Source of the DNA: Kitasatospora sp. NA04385 | GTDB taxonomy: Bacteria > Actinomycetota > Actinomycetes > Streptomycetales > Streptomycetaceae | Direction of reading: 5' to 3' | NCBI RefSeq assembly: GCF_013364235.1 | Contig: NZ_CP054919.1 | Coordinates: 3,694,701-3,758,700 of the forward strand | DNA length: 64,000 bases | In this document: positions 1 to 8,520 of the stretch, one piece after another | Layout: each line of letters starts with the position of its first letter | Position numbering within the stretch: position 1 is the stretch's first letter | The notes under the pieces: generated by a model | Databases searched by the model: none | Seen by the model: only the letters and a program-made list of their open reading frames with translations | What the model was told of the DNA's origin: nothing | Position numbers and translations under genes: made by a program

Positions 1-546
1 GAGCCAGGCCCCCACGTCGTGGTGCTGCTGGAGGGCCTGGCCTGGGTCGAGCAGGGCACCAGCCACGGCCGCGTCTCCTGCCACCTGCGCGGTCCGGGCG
101 ACCTGCTGGGCGAGGCCGCGCTGTTCGGCGGACCGCGCACCGCCACGGTCGCGGCCCTGACCGCCTGCCGGGTCGTCCGGATCCCGGTCACCGAGCTGCG
201 CCGGCTGCTCCACCACCCCGATCTGGAGCTCTCGGTCGCCGCCCTGCTCCACGAACGCCAGCGGATCGACCAGTTGATGCGGCAGTTCGAGGACCCGCTG
301 ACCCGGCTGGCGGTCGGGGTGCACCCGGCGGTGCGCGTGGTGGACGAAGCGCGCCGGGACTTCCGCGCGACCAGGCTCGCGCTGAGCAACGCGAAGGTGA
401 GCCGCTGGCTGGGAGTCCGCCACGCCGCCATCGTGGGGGCCCTCGGCCGGAGCGAGTTCACCGAGAACTTCGCCAACCACCACGGGGCGCTGGAGGTCCT
501 GCGGCGGGACTGGATCCTGCGGACCGCCTCCCTGGTGTGCCGCTGA
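1..546 (+). CDS. Crp/Fnr-type cyclic-nucleotide-binding-fold regulator, 5'-truncated
   Basis: The frame is open from base 1, so the start lies outside the window; about 181 residues are visible. A run with GDLLGEAALFGG followed by RTATVAAL is the phosphate-binding-cassette-like part of the cNMP-binding beta roll, as in Crp/Fnr proteins. The usual Crp winged helix is not obvious: after the long helix (LLHERQRIDQLMRQFEDP) comes an unassigned segment rich in Arg and Trp. It is probably a cytoplasmic transcriptional regulator, but DNA binding and ligand are inferred only. A divergent DUF3307 gene starts beyond its 3' end on the other strand and converges on it. Confidence 0.65.
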   Translation, partial: EPGPHVVVLLEGLAWVEQGTSHGRVSCHLRGPGDLLGEAALFGGPRTATVAALTACRVVRIPVTELRRLLHHPDLELSVAALLHERQRIDQLMRQFEDPLTRLAVGVHPAVRVVDEARRDFRATRLALSNAKVSRWLGVRHAAIVGALGRSEFTENFANHHGALEVLRRDWILRTASLVCR

Positions 547-552
547 ACGCGC

Positions 553-1035
553 TCACAGCCGGGTGACGAGGACCGCCGAGACCAGCAGGGCGCCCTTGTG
601 CAGCGCCTGGTCGGCCAGGTACATCCCGTTCATCCCGGCCGCCCGCAGTTCGGCGAAGGCCGCGGAGCCGAGGTGCCGCAGCAGCCAGCGCACCGGCCAG
701 CGGCGGTCCAGCCAGGCGTGGGTGGTCATCGACCAGGCGAACCCGGCGGCCGTCCCCACCGGCGACAGCGGCAGCGGGATGACCAGCCGCACCAGCGCCA
801 GGGCGACCGCCATCACCAGGTGGTACCGGGCGACGTGCGCCAGGCAGGCCCTCCAGCCCCGGCGGGGGTTCGCACCGGCAGCGACCTCCGCCGGGGTCGG
901 CGCGGCCTTGTTGGCCGCCTGGTGGTCGGTCTGCCCGAACACGTGGTCGGCCAGGGCGTGGCCGGTCACGAGGACCGCCCACACCGCGCCGAAGACCGCC
1001 ACCGTCCCGATCCGTTCGATGTCGTGCACTGTCAT
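553..1035 (-). CDS. DUF3307-type small membrane protein
   Basis: 160 residues. The ATG at 1035 was chosen because AGGAG lies 6 bases upstream; a longer open frame above it has no such site. The sequence has hydrophobic segments around residues 8-30, 75-105 and 140-158, with the pattern HALADHVFGQTDHQAANK near the N terminus and an HxxRYH element in the second segment, which matches DUF3307 proteins (predicted membrane, function unknown). It converges on the Crp-like gene with a gap of only 6 bases. DUF3307 proteins often sit next to transcription regulators, but nothing here shows a direct link. Confidence 0.6.
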   Translation of the reverse strand: MTVHDIERIGTVAVFGAVWAVLVTGHALADHVFGQTDHQAANKAAPTPAEVAAGANPRRGWRACLAHVARYHLVMAVALALVRLVIPLPLSPVGTAAGFAWSMTTHAWLDRRWPVRWLLRHLGSAAFAELRAAGMNGMYLADQALHKGALLVSAVLVTRL

Positions 1036-1123
1036 GTCGTCTCCTGCTGCTAGGGCCTGGGCGGCGGGCCTACTCGGCGGTAGGGTCACCGGCACGCTCG
1101 GGTCGGTGATCTCGGAGGTCGTG

Positions 1124-2605
1124 GTGGAGTACGGCGAGTACCGCGGGTACGACGCGGTGGGGTTGGCCGCGCTGGTGGCGGGCGGGGAGGTCTCGGCCGG
1201 GGAGCTGCTGGAGACCGCGATCGGACGGGCCGAGCAGGTCGGCGGGCGGCTGAACGCGATCGTGCGGCCGATGTACGAGGTGGCCCGGGCGCGGGCCGCC
1301 GGGCAGCTGAGCGGCCCGTTCGCCGGGGTCCCGTTCCTGGTCAAGGACCTGATCCAGGACTACGCGGGCCTGCCGACCGGCAGCGGCTGCCGGGCCCTGC
1401 AGCACACCCCCGCGGCCGCGCACAGCGAGTCGGTGCGGCGCTGGCTGGACGCGGGGCTGGTGGTGTTCGGGAAGACCAGCACGCCGGAGTTCGGCAGCAA
1501 GGGCGTCACCGAGCCGGAGGCCACCGGCCCGGCCCGCAACCCGTGGGACACCGGACGGACGCCGGGCGGCTCCTCCGGCGGCTCGGCGGCCGCCGTCGCC
1601 GCGGGCGTGGTCCCCGTGGCGGGGGCCAACGACGGCGGCGGGTCGATCCGGATACCGGCGGCCTGCTGCGGCCTGTTCGGGCTGAAGCCGGGCCGCGGCG
1701 TCGTCCCGGCCGGCCCGGCCGCCGCCGAGCACCTGCACGGCGCGGCCACCGACGGCGTGCTCTCGCGCAGCGTCCGGGACAGCGCCGCGATGCTGGACGT
1801 GCTGGCGGGCGCCCCCGACCCGGCCGGCCCGTACCTGCCGCACCGCCCGGACACCCCGTACGCCGAACAGGCCCGCCGCGCGCCCGGCCCGCTGCGGATC
1901 GGGTTCACCACCCGCTCCCCGCTGGGCACCGAGGTGCACCCGCAGGCGCTGGCCGCCGTCGCGGACGCCGCCGTCCTGCTGGAGGGCCTCGGCCACCGCG
2001 TCGAGGAGGCCGACACCGGCATCGACGAGCGCGGCCTGGCCCTGGACTTCCTCGCCATGTGGGCCACCGAGACCGCCGCCACCGTGGACGAGGTCAAGCG
2101 CCTGACCGGCTCCGGCGACGCGGGCTTCGAGCTGGACACCCACGTGCTGGCCGCCGCCGGCCGCCGGATGCGCGCGCCCGCCTACTACGCCGCCCACCAG
2201 CGCTGGAACCTGTACAACCGCCAGCTCGCCGGGTTCCACACCCGCTACGACCTGCTGCTGACCCCCACCCTCGCGCAACCGCCGGTCCGGATCGGCGAGT
2301 TGGACACCCCGCCGGCGGTCCGGGCGCTGGCCCGGCTACTGCTGCCGCTCGGCCTGCTGGGCCTGCTCAGCCGGACGGAGGCGTACGAGCGGGCGGTGAT
2401 CACCAACCTGGCGCCCGTCCCGTTCACCCAGCTCGCCAACATCACCGGCCGCCCGGCCGCCAACGTCCCGCTGTACCGCACCCCGGACGGGCTGCCGCTG
2501 GGCGTGCAGTTCGTGGCACCGCTGGGCGGCGAGGGCACCCTGCTCGCCCTCGCCGCCCAGGTGGAGTCGGCCCGGCCCTGGGCCCACCTGGAGCCCGACC
2601 TCTGA
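1124..2605 (+). CDS. Amidase-signature family amidase
   Basis: Amidase-signature enzyme that hydrolyses a carboxamide or ester; substrate unknown. GTG 1124 was chosen because GGAGG lies 5 bases upstream, giving 493 residues, the usual family length. The Ser-cisSer-Lys triad is visible: Lys74 in GVPFLVKDL, the Gly/Ser-rich GGSSGGS at 148-154 holding the cis-Ser, and the nucleophile Ser174 in GGGSIRIPA. No signal peptide is seen, so it is cytoplasmic. The gene diverges from the DUF3307 gene with an 88-base gap. A 22-bp direct repeat lies in its 3' flank. Confidence 0.88.
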   Translation: MEYGEYRGYDAVGLAALVAGGEVSAGELLETAIGRAEQVGGRLNAIVRPMYEVARARAAGQLSGPFAGVPFLVKDLIQDYAGLPTGSGCRALQHTPAAAHSESVRRWLDAGLVVFGKTSTPEFGSKGVTEPEATGPARNPWDTGRTPGGSSGGSAAAVAAGVVPVAGANDGGGSIRIPAACCGLFGLKPGRGVVPAGPAAAEHLHGAATDGVLSRSVRDSAAMLDVLAGAPDPAGPYLPHRPDTPYAEQARRAPGPLRIGFTTRSPLGTEVHPQALAAVADAAVLLEGLGHRVEEADTGIDERGLALDFLAMWATETAATVDEVKRLTGSGDAGFELDTHVLAAAGRRMRAPAYYAAHQRWNLYNRQLAGFHTRYDLLLTPTLAQPPVRIGELDTPPAVRALARLLLPLGLLGLLSRTEAYERAVITNLAPVPFTQLANITGRPAANVPLYRTPDGLPLGVQFVAPLGGEGTLLALAAQVESARPWAHLEPDL

Positions 2606-2616
2606 CGGCCCGGTCG

Positions 2617-2686
2617 GCCCAACTCCGAGCCCGCCCGGTCCCGTGGTCGCCCGGCCCCGGGACCGCCCAACTCCGAGCCCGCCCGG
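2617..2686 (+). repeat. 22-bp direct repeat downstream of amidase
   Basis: The string GCCCAACTCCGAGCCCGCCC plus two further bases occurs twice without mismatch, at 2617-2638 and 2665-2686. The flanks are related too, so about 40 bp appears tandemly duplicated with a 48-bp period. It fills the gap between amidase and the convergent DinB gene. Confidence 0.8.
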
Positions 2687-2707
2687 GCCCGTGGCCCCGA
2701 GGGCCCG

Positions 2708-3229
2708 TCAGCCCATCGTCTTCTGCCCGTCCAGCGCCTCGCGCAGGATGTCGGCGTGCCCGGCGTGCTGCGCGGTCTCCGCGATCACGTGCAGCAGCAC
2801 GCGGCGCACGCTCCAGGCCGCGCCGGGCTCGAACCAGGGCGCGGCGGGCAGTGCGTGCTCGCCGTCCAGGTCGAGGGTGGCGACCAGCTGGTCGGTGTGC
2901 TCGGCGACGGCCCGGTAGCGCTCCAGCAGGACGTCCAGGGTCTCGCCGTCCAGCATCCGGAACTGTTCGGCCCAGGAGCCGGCGTCGTCCGGCGCGCCCT
3001 CGGCGCGCATCGCCTCGGCGCCGCCGACGGCGAACCGCAGCCAGCGCTCCTCCACCCCGGCGACGTGCTTGATCAACCCGCCGAGGGTGAGTTCGCTGGC
3101 GGTGGTGCGCTGCTGGGCCTGTTCGTCGGTGAGGCCGCGCGCGGTGTAGCGCAGGAAGCCGCGCTGCTTGTCCAGCGCGGCCAGCAGGTCGGCGCGTTCG
3201 CCGGTGGGCCCGGGGAGCGGGGTGACCAT
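2708..3229 (-). CDS. DinB-family (DUF664) protein
   Basis: 173 residues starting at ATG 3229. The sequence forms the four-helix DinB/YfiT-like fold, with the three metal-ligand histidines recognisable: one in GGLIKHVAG (about residue 55) and two in LLHVIAETAQHAGHAD near the C terminus. Family members are thiol-dependent transferases or metal-dependent enzymes such as mycothiol transferases, so a role in mycothiol-linked chemistry is plausible but unproven. The start lies three bases beyond the stop of a short upstream ORF with a better ribosome-binding site, suggesting translational coupling. Confidence 0.8.
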   Translation of the reverse strand: MVTPLPGPTGERADLLAALDKQRGFLRYTARGLTDEQAQQRTTASELTLGGLIKHVAGVEERWLRFAVGGAEAMRAEGAPDDAGSWAEQFRMLDGETLDVLLERYRAVAEHTDQLVATLDLDGEHALPAAPWFEPGAAWSVRRVLLHVIAETAQHAGHADILREALDGQKTMG

Positions 3230-3232
3230 CGT

Positions 3233-3373
3233 TCAGGCCACCTCCGGCGTGCTCGGCCGTCCGCCCTCGCCGGGCGTCCGGCCCGGCGCCTTCCCGCAGG
3301 ACGCCCCGGCGCCCTCCGGGGCGGCGGACACCGCGTCCGCCCGGACGGGGGTGCCCTCGGGTAGTGCCGTCAT
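3233..3373 (-). CDS. Possible short leader ORF upstream of DinB gene
   Basis: An ATG at 3373 is preceded by GGAGGGAG at good spacing and opens a 46-codon frame beginning MTALPEGTPVRADAV. It ends with TGA only three bases before the DinB ATG. The product is Pro/Gly/Ala-rich with one Cys and no family is recognised. It could be a coupling leader peptide, or the true start region of a gene family not known to me. Support is the ribosome-binding site and tight spacing only. Confidence 0.35.
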   Translation of the reverse strand: MTALPEGTPVRADAVSAAPEGAGASCGKAPGRTPGEGGRPSTPEVA

Positions 3374-3628
3374 GGTGCCTCTCCCTCCGCTGTCGGGCCC
3401 CGGGGCGCCGCCCCGGGGAAAGCACGTGCGCTGCCACGCTAACCAGTGGCCCCGACGGCCGCCCGGCGACGCGCTCGGACATGCCCGAACGCCTGTTGCC
3501 CAGCGGTGACAATTCGCCTACCGAGCGGGGTCATTGGACTGCGAAGCTTTAGGCATCGCCCCGGAGGACGGAACGAAGGAACCGACGGAGGCGATCACCA
3601 CATCCACTGTTCCTGGGGGGAACCATTC

Positions 3629-4756
3629 ATGTCCGCGCACGCCCGCCTCCGCCGCTCCGCCGCCGTCGCCTTCGTCTCCGCGATCACCGCCGGCTCCGCC
3701 CTGCTGCTGACCGCCTGCGACCCGTCCGACGCCGACGCCGCCAAGGCCGGCACCGCCACCCCCTCCCGCACGGCCGGTCCGTCGCACACCGCCACCGGGT
3801 CCGCCACCCCGGCCGGCTCCGCGTCGGCCTCCGCCACGCCGACCACCGCCGCCACGCCCACCGCCTCGGCCCCGGCCCAGCAGCCCTCCGCGTCGGCATC
3901 CGCCCCGGCCCGGCAGCCCTCCGCCGAGCCGACCAAGGCCGCCCTCAACCTCACCAAGGGCACCGGCCTGACCATCAGCAACGGCACCCGCTACGTGGTG
4001 ATGGACGGCAAGGTCGTCGACTTCGGCACCGTGGTCCGCGACCTCGCCTGGTCCCCCGACGGCAAGCACGCCGCCTTCGTCGACGGCAACGGCAACCTGG
4101 AGACCTCCGACCCGGACGGCGGCCACAAGGTCCTGGTCGCCACCGCCCCCGCCGGGGTCACCTGGTCCCACCCGACCTGGCAGGTGTACACGCCCACCGC
4201 GGAGGACCAGTCGTACGGCGTCCCGGCCAAGAACAACCTGTTCTTCACCGCGGACGACCACGGCACCCTGCGGTTGCTCGGCGTCCCCGCGACCGGCGGC
4301 ACCCCGGCCCCGATCCGCCTGGGCACCTACGCCGACGAGAACCCCGTGCCGAACCCGGCCACCGGCAACCTGTGGCCGAACGTCGGCACCCGGAACGGCA
4401 CTGCGGTCTACGCCAACAAGGGCGACGGCCAGGTCTACCTCCGCGACGACTACCTGCGGCAGAACGGCGGCCCGGTCACCAAGGGCTCGCAGCCCGACCT
4501 CGACGACGAGGGCGACATCGTGTTCGTCCGCTCGGTGGACGGCCACTCCCACCTGTTCACCAAGGACCGTGACGACCGCTCCGCGGAGCGCGACCTCACC
4601 CCGCACGCCACCGTGGACTACACCGAGCCGGCCTTCTCCCCCGACGGCAGGACCATCGCCTTCCGCGCCCCCGACGGCATCTACACCCTGCCCGCCAAGG
4701 GCGGCACCCCCACCAAGGTCTCGGACACCGTCGGCCTCCCGGCCTACCGCGGCTGA
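3629..4756 (+). CDS. Secreted beta-propeller (PD40/TolB-like) lipoprotein A
   Basis: 375 residues from ATG 3629, placed 7 bases after a GGGGGG Shine-Dalgarno. Residues 1-30 are a lipoprotein signal peptide (basic RLRR, hydrophobic core, lipobox LLTAC with Cys30). A Ser/Thr/Ala/Pro-rich linker (about 35-105) follows, then TolB/PD40-type blades: LAWSPDGKHAAF near 135 and FSPDGRTIAF near 345 are typical blade motifs. It is predicted to be anchored on the outer face of the membrane; ligand unknown. The next gene is a close paralogue with identical signal-peptide architecture and the same blade phrase ETSDPDGG, so the pair arose by tandem duplication. Confidence 0.8.
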   Translation: MSAHARLRRSAAVAFVSAITAGSALLLTACDPSDADAAKAGTATPSRTAGPSHTATGSATPAGSASASATPTTAATPTASAPAQQPSASASAPARQPSAEPTKAALNLTKGTGLTISNGTRYVVMDGKVVDFGTVVRDLAWSPDGKHAAFVDGNGNLETSDPDGGHKVLVATAPAGVTWSHPTWQVYTPTAEDQSYGVPAKNNLFFTADDHGTLRLLGVPATGGTPAPIRLGTYADENPVPNPATGNLWPNVGTRNGTAVYANKGDGQVYLRDDYLRQNGGPVTKGSQPDLDDEGDIVFVRSVDGHSHLFTKDRDDRSAERDLTPHATVDYTEPAFSPDGRTIAFRAPDGIYTLPAKGGTPTKVSDTVGLPAYRG

Positions 4757-4774
4757 ACCACCGGCACCACCCTC

Positions 4775-4808
4775 GGCAGGCCGCCCGGACCCCTCCGGGC
4801 GGCCTGCC
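4775..4808 (+). terminator. Intrinsic-type hairpin after lipoprotein A
   Basis: Perfect 15-bp inverted repeat GGCAGGCCGCCCGGA / TCCGGGCGGCCTGCC with a CCCC loop, 18 bases after the stop codon. No T-tract follows, as is usual for actinomycete terminators. Confidence 0.75.
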
Positions 4809-4850
4809 GCCCCGTCCGCCCCCGCGTTCCCGACGGAGCGTCACCAGCCA

Positions 4851-4887
4851 GTCCCGGTTCGCGAATTCAGGGTCCGCGAACCGGGAC
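4851..4887 (+). repeat. Perfect inverted repeat between the lipoprotein genes
   Basis: GTCCCGGTTCGCG (4851-4863) and its exact complement CGCGAACCGGGAC (4875-4887) flank an 11-base loop containing an EcoRI-like GAATTC. It is the second of three hairpins in this gap; it could be an operator or RNA structure. Confidence 0.6.
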
Positions 4888-4895
4888 CACCGAGA

Positions 4896-4930
4896 CGACA
4901 GCCCGGACGGACCTGCCGTCCGGGCTGTCG
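4896..4930 (+). repeat. Third hairpin between the lipoprotein genes
   Basis: Perfect 15-bp stem CGACAGCCCGGACGG (4896-4910) / CCGTCCGGGCTGTCG (4916-4930) with a 5-base loop. It sits about 100 bases upstream of lipoprotein B and may be a second terminator or part of that gene's leader. Confidence 0.6.
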
Positions 4931-5028
4931 TCCACCACTGCCAGGATGTGTCCGTCACGCACGCGGCGGTCGAGCCCCGGCCCGGACCGCTCCCGCCGTC
5001 CGAATTCCGTCCCAGGGGGGAACCGTCC

Positions 5029-6021
5029 ATGAACGAACGCGCCCGTCTCCGCCGCTCCGCCGCCGCCCTGCTGGTGGCCGCGGTCACCACCGGCTCGGCC
5101 CTGCTGCTCACCGCCTGCGACCCGGAGGACGGCTCCACCGGCGCGGGCGGCGGCACCTCCGCCGCCGGAAGCGCCACGCCCGGCAGCCCCGCCCCGGCCT
5201 CCTCCGCCGCACCCGTCAAGATCGGCACGCTGAACAAGACGGCCGGCACCAAGCTGACCATCAGCACCGGCACCAACACCGTGCTGATGGACGGGAAGTA
5301 CGTGGACTTCGGCACCGTGGTCCGCGACCTGGCGTGGTCCCCGGACGGCAAGCAGGCCGCCTTCGTCGACGGCAACGGCAACCTGGAGACCTCCGACCCG
5401 GACGGCGGCAACAAGCAGGTCGTCGCCAAGGCGCCCTCCGGCACAACCTGGTCGCACCCGACCTGGCAGGTCTTCGACGCGGACGAGCCGCACGGCGCGG
5501 GCAGCTACCTGCTGTTCACCGCGGACGACAAGAAGGACCTGCGCCTGATGTCCGCCGAGGCCAAGCCGAACGGCAAGGTCGAGGAACTGCACCTGGGCGA
5601 CTCCGAGGGCGCCGAGATCCCGCAGACCGGCAACCTGTGGCCGTACGCCAACGGCCTCTCCGGCATGACGGTGTACGCCAACAAGACCGACGGCCAGGTG
5701 TACTTCCACGACGTGGTCAGCCGGACCAACGGCGGTGCCATCGCCAAGGGCTCGCAGCCCGCGCTGGCGGACGAGGGCGCGCTGGTGTTCGTCCGCTCCG
5801 CCAAGGGGCACAGTCACATCTTCGCCAGCCCGGGCGACGAGAACGCCGACCAGCAGATCGACCTCACCCCGGACGCGACGGTCGACTACACCGAGCCCGC
5901 CATCAGCCACGACGGCCAGACGGTCGCCTTCCGCGGCCCGGACGGCATCTACACCGTCCCGTTCACGGGCGGCACGCCGGAGCTGGTCTCCGACACCGTG
6001 GGGCTGCCCGCCTACCGCTGA
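5029..6021 (+). CDS. Secreted beta-propeller (PD40/TolB-like) lipoprotein B
   Basis: 330 residues from ATG 5029, again 7 bases after GGGGGG. It is a paralogue of the preceding gene: same RLRRSAA N region, lipobox LLTAC with Cys30, the blade motif LAWSPDGKQAAFVDGNG and the C-terminal GGTPELVSDTVGLPAYR. The linker after the lipobox is much shorter (about 35-65), which accounts for most of the length difference. Function unknown; predicted extracytoplasmic sensor or scaffold. The 3' end overlaps the convergent gene at 6012-6608 by 10 bases, so the two genes share antisense 3' ends. Confidence 0.8.
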   Translation: MNERARLRRSAAALLVAAVTTGSALLLTACDPEDGSTGAGGGTSAAGSATPGSPAPASSAAPVKIGTLNKTAGTKLTISTGTNTVLMDGKYVDFGTVVRDLAWSPDGKQAAFVDGNGNLETSDPDGGNKQVVAKAPSGTTWSHPTWQVFDADEPHGAGSYLLFTADDKKDLRLMSAEAKPNGKVEELHLGDSEGAEIPQTGNLWPYANGLSGMTVYANKTDGQVYFHDVVSRTNGGAIAKGSQPALADEGALVFVRSAKGHSHIFASPGDENADQQIDLTPDATVDYTEPAISHDGQTVAFRGPDGIYTVPFTGGTPELVSDTVGLPAYR

Positions 6022-6608
6022 GTGATCCGCTCCAACTCCTGCATCAGGTTCGGCAGTTGCTGATCGGCGTTGTGGTGCGGCAGCCACTCCACCGGGTCCA
6101 GGAAGCGGAACAGCACCTTGGTCGGGGTGACCGCGAACTCGTACTCGGCGAAGCCGACCACCGCACCCGCCTCGCCCCGGGCGGCCCCGCGCACCACGTG
6201 CGCGGTGAGCTCGTCCGGGGTGTCGCCCTGCTCGGCCGTCACCCGGCGGCGGGCGTTCGACCGGGCCAGGTACGGGCAGACCATCGAGGCGTACAGCATG
6301 CACGCCCGGTGGCCGGGCCCCTCCATGGTGGGCGCCATGTTCCGGTACGGCCGGCCGGCCGCCAGCGCCTCGCCGATCGCCGCCGCCTCCGCGCCGCCGA
6401 CCACCCGCCACACCGGCCCGCGCGGCATCAGCGTGTTGCACACCGAGCACAGCCGCTCCCGAGCGCAGGCCGCCGACCGCTCGTGGTCGGTCAGCGCGAA
6501 CTGCGGCCGCCCGTCCTCCCACGGGGTGATCGCGGGTACCGGGTAGCCCCGCTCGTCACGCGGGCGGGCCTCCACGGCGGGCGGCTTGGGAACGGTGTCG
6601 AAGCGCAC
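6012..6608 (-). CDS. Conserved-type hypothetical protein with Cys motifs
   Basis: 198 residues. The only upstream start in frame is GTG 6608, with GGGAGG directly next to it; an in-frame stop lies four codons above. The sequence carries a CSVC pair (about residues 54-57) and two further Cys in GHRACMLYASMVCPY, which could bind zinc or a cluster, plus a C-terminal part rich in Phe and Glu. I do not recognise the family. It converges on lipoprotein B with a 10-base overlap and lies 26 bases downstream of the co-directional SixA-like gene, so the two may form one transcript. Confidence 0.6.
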   Translation of the reverse strand: MRFDTVPKPPAVEARPRDERGYPVPAITPWEDGRPQFALTDHERSAACARERLCSVCNTLMPRGPVWRVVGGAEAAAIGEALAAGRPYRNMAPTMEGPGHRACMLYASMVCPYLARSNARRRVTAEQGDTPDELTAHVVRGAARGEAGAVVGFAEYEFAVTPTKVLFRFLDPVEWLPHHNADQQLPNLMQELERITQR

Positions 6609-6634
6609 CTCCCATGACTATCACGCCCCCGCGC

Positions 6635-7144
6635 TCACCCGCGCGGCACCGCGTAGTCGACCAACTCGGCCTCTTCCGGTACGAGTTGTCCCCATTCGCC
6701 CGGCACGTCCAGGACCGCGATCCCGGCCGTGGAGAACTTCTCCCGCACCCGCTCCAGCGCCTCGCCCTCCCGCTTGCGGGCCAGCCCCAGCACCAGCTCC
6801 TGCACCTCGGGCCGGTGCCCGACCAGCAGCACGGTGCGCACCACCGGTGGCAACTCCCGTAGCAGATCCACGAGTTCGTCCGCCCCGGCGCGGTACGCCC
6901 GCGGTTCCAGGACGAGTTCGGGCGCGCCGCCGAGCTCCGGCTCGGCCAGCTCCCAGGTCTGCCGGGTGCGCACCGCGGTGGAGCACAGCACCCGGTCCGG
7001 CACCAACCCGTGCTCCGCCAGCCACCGCCCGGCCGCCACCGCGTCGGCCCGGCCGCGCTCGGCCAGCGGCCGCAGCTCGTCCGGGACGTCCGGCCAGTCC
7101 GCCTTGGCGTGCCGCAGCACGATCAACCGCCGCTGTCGCGTCAT
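6635..7144 (-). CDS. SixA-like histidine phosphatase
   Basis: 169 residues from ATG 7144; an ATG two codons earlier (7150) is nearly as good, both lying next to a G-rich Shine-Dalgarno. The histidine-phosphatase RHG motif is present as VLRHAKADW (catalytic His12), and the second histidine is in VGHRPEVQELV in the C-terminal third. Family members remove phosphate from phospho-His proteins or small molecules; SixA acts on phosphohistidine. It is cytoplasmic, with no membrane segment. The gene diverges from the FBP-domain gene. Confidence 0.82.
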   Translation of the reverse strand: MTRQRRLIVLRHAKADWPDVPDELRPLAERGRADAVAAGRWLAEHGLVPDRVLCSTAVRTRQTWELAEPELGGAPELVLEPRAYRAGADELVDLLRELPPVVRTVLLVGHRPEVQELVLGLARKREGEALERVREKFSTAGIAVLDVPGEWGQLVPEEAELVDYAVPRG

Positions 7145-7264
7145 CCCCATCCCCCCAGTGTGGCCCGTGCCGCGAACCTCACTCCACCCAACGCGCGGGC
7201 CGGCATCCGATACCGGCGGAAAACCGGACGACACGCCCGCGCCCGCTCGGCTAGCGTCGCCCCC

Positions 7265-7759
7265 ATGCGTGCCCTGACCGAGTCCGAGATCCGCGCGTCC
7301 TTCGTCAACTGCTCCAAGGGGGAGGCCAAACGGCTGCCCGTCCCGCGCGGGCTGGCCGAACAGCGCTGGCCCGAGCTGGACTTCCTCGGCTGGCGCGACC
7401 TCGGCGCCCCCGACCGGGCCTACCTGGTCGCCGTCCTGGACGGCACCCCGGTCGGCATCACGCTCCGCTCGCCGAACGTGAAGCGCAGCCTGACCCGCAC
7501 CAACGTCTGCTCGGTCTGCATCACCGCCCATGCGGGCAGCGGCGTCTCGCTGCTCACCGCCCCCCGGGCCGGCGCGGCCGGCCGCGAGGGCAACTCCGTC
7601 GGCACCTACCTCTGCGCCGACCTGGCCTGCTCGCTGTACGTCCGCGGCCTGCGCCGCCCGGCCACGGTCAGCCGCCCGGACGAGTCGCTCCCGCTGGAGG
7701 AGCAGATCGCCCGGACGGTCACCAACCTGGAGGCGTTCCTGCGCCAAGTCCTGGCCTGA
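7265..7759 (+). CDS. FBP-domain (treble-clef) protein, EF-G-binding type
   Basis: 164 residues from ATG 7265. The C-terminal two thirds match the FBP/FusB-type treble-clef zinc finger: CSVC around residue 80 and a later C-x4-C pair in TYLCADLACSLYVRG. FusB-like proteins bind elongation factor G; actinobacterial FBP proteins are assumed to do the same. The N-terminal half (SFVNCSKGEAKRLPVP, LGWRDLGAP) fits the standalone family. It is divergent from the SixA-like gene with 120 bases between starts. Confidence 0.78.
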   Translation: MRALTESEIRASFVNCSKGEAKRLPVPRGLAEQRWPELDFLGWRDLGAPDRAYLVAVLDGTPVGITLRSPNVKRSLTRTNVCSVCITAHAGSGVSLLTAPRAGAAGREGNSVGTYLCADLACSLYVRGLRRPATVSRPDESLPLEEQIARTVTNLEAFLRQVLA

Positions 7760-7795
7760 GCACCCGCCCCGCAGCCCAGGGCCCCGGCTCGGCGC

Positions 7796-7870
7796 CCCCG
7801 ACCCCCGGCCCCCGGCCCCCGGCCCCCGGCCCCGGACTCAGGGCCTCAGGGACTCAGTGCCTCAGGGCCT
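7796..7870 (+). repeat. Low-complexity C/G tract with short direct repeats
   Basis: Four to five copies of a CCCCGGC unit, then three copies related to ACTCAGGGCCTCAGGG. It lies between the convergent FBP and YbhB-like genes; I see no gene or clear hairpin in it. Confidence 0.7.
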
Positions 7871-7876
7871 CGGCGC

Positions 7877-8398
7877 TCACGGCGCGGACTGGTACTCCAC
7901 CGTCAGCACGGCCCGGCCCAGCGCGTGCGCGGTCAGGTGGAACCCGACCTGCGCCGCCGGGGTGTCAGGCCCGACCTCCAGGGCCGGCACGTCCAGCGCG
8001 TGCACCACGAACACGTACCGGTGGGCCGGCCCGGGCGGCGGCGCCGCCCCGTCGTACCGGTGCCCCGGGAAGTCGTTGCGGACGTGGAACGCCCCGCCGG
8101 GCAGCTCCCCGTCCCCGGCCCCCGCCCCGGCCGCCAGCTCGGTGACCCCGGCCGGCAGGTTCACCAGCAGCCAGTGCCACCAGCCCGCCGCCGTCGGCGC
8201 GTCCGGGTCGTAGCAGGTCACCGCGAACGACCTGGTCCCCGCCGGGAAGCCCGCCCAGGACAGCTGCGGCGAGGTGTTCCCCAGCGCGTGCACGTGCGCG
8301 TCCGGCATGGTCGCGCCGTCCACCAGGTCCGTGCTGCGCAGCTCGAACGCCGGCACCGGCGGCAGGAAGTCGTACGGAAGCGGAATACGCCCGGTCAT
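7877..8398 (-). CDS. YbhB/YbcL (PEBP, Raf-kinase-inhibitor-like) protein
   Basis: 173 residues from ATG 8398; upstream in-frame codons lack a better site. The phosphatidylethanolamine-binding-protein signature is clear: SPQLSWAGFPAGTRSFAVTCYDPDAP, then GWWHWLLVNLPAGV, and a C-terminal HRYVFVVHALDVP. Bacterial PEBPs are small soluble proteins with an anion- or phospholipid-binding pocket and no settled role. No signal peptide is seen. It stands alone, with a C-rich repeat tract downstream. Confidence 0.87.
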   Translation of the reverse strand: MTGRIPLPYDFLPPVPAFELRSTDLVDGATMPDAHVHALGNTSPQLSWAGFPAGTRSFAVTCYDPDAPTAAGWWHWLLVNLPAGVTELAAGAGAGDGELPGGAFHVRNDFPGHRYDGAAPPPGPAHRYVFVVHALDVPALEVGPDTPAAQVGFHLTAHALGRAVLTVEYQSAP

Positions 8399-8520
8399 CG
8401 GCCACCATCCCCATCGAAGGCTCTCGGTATGCCGCCCCACCCTATCGGCGCGTCCCCGTCGGAACCGCCCCGCCAACACGCCCCGCCGGCAGGTCCGCCG
8501 GCCCGCCCGTCAGGAGCGGC

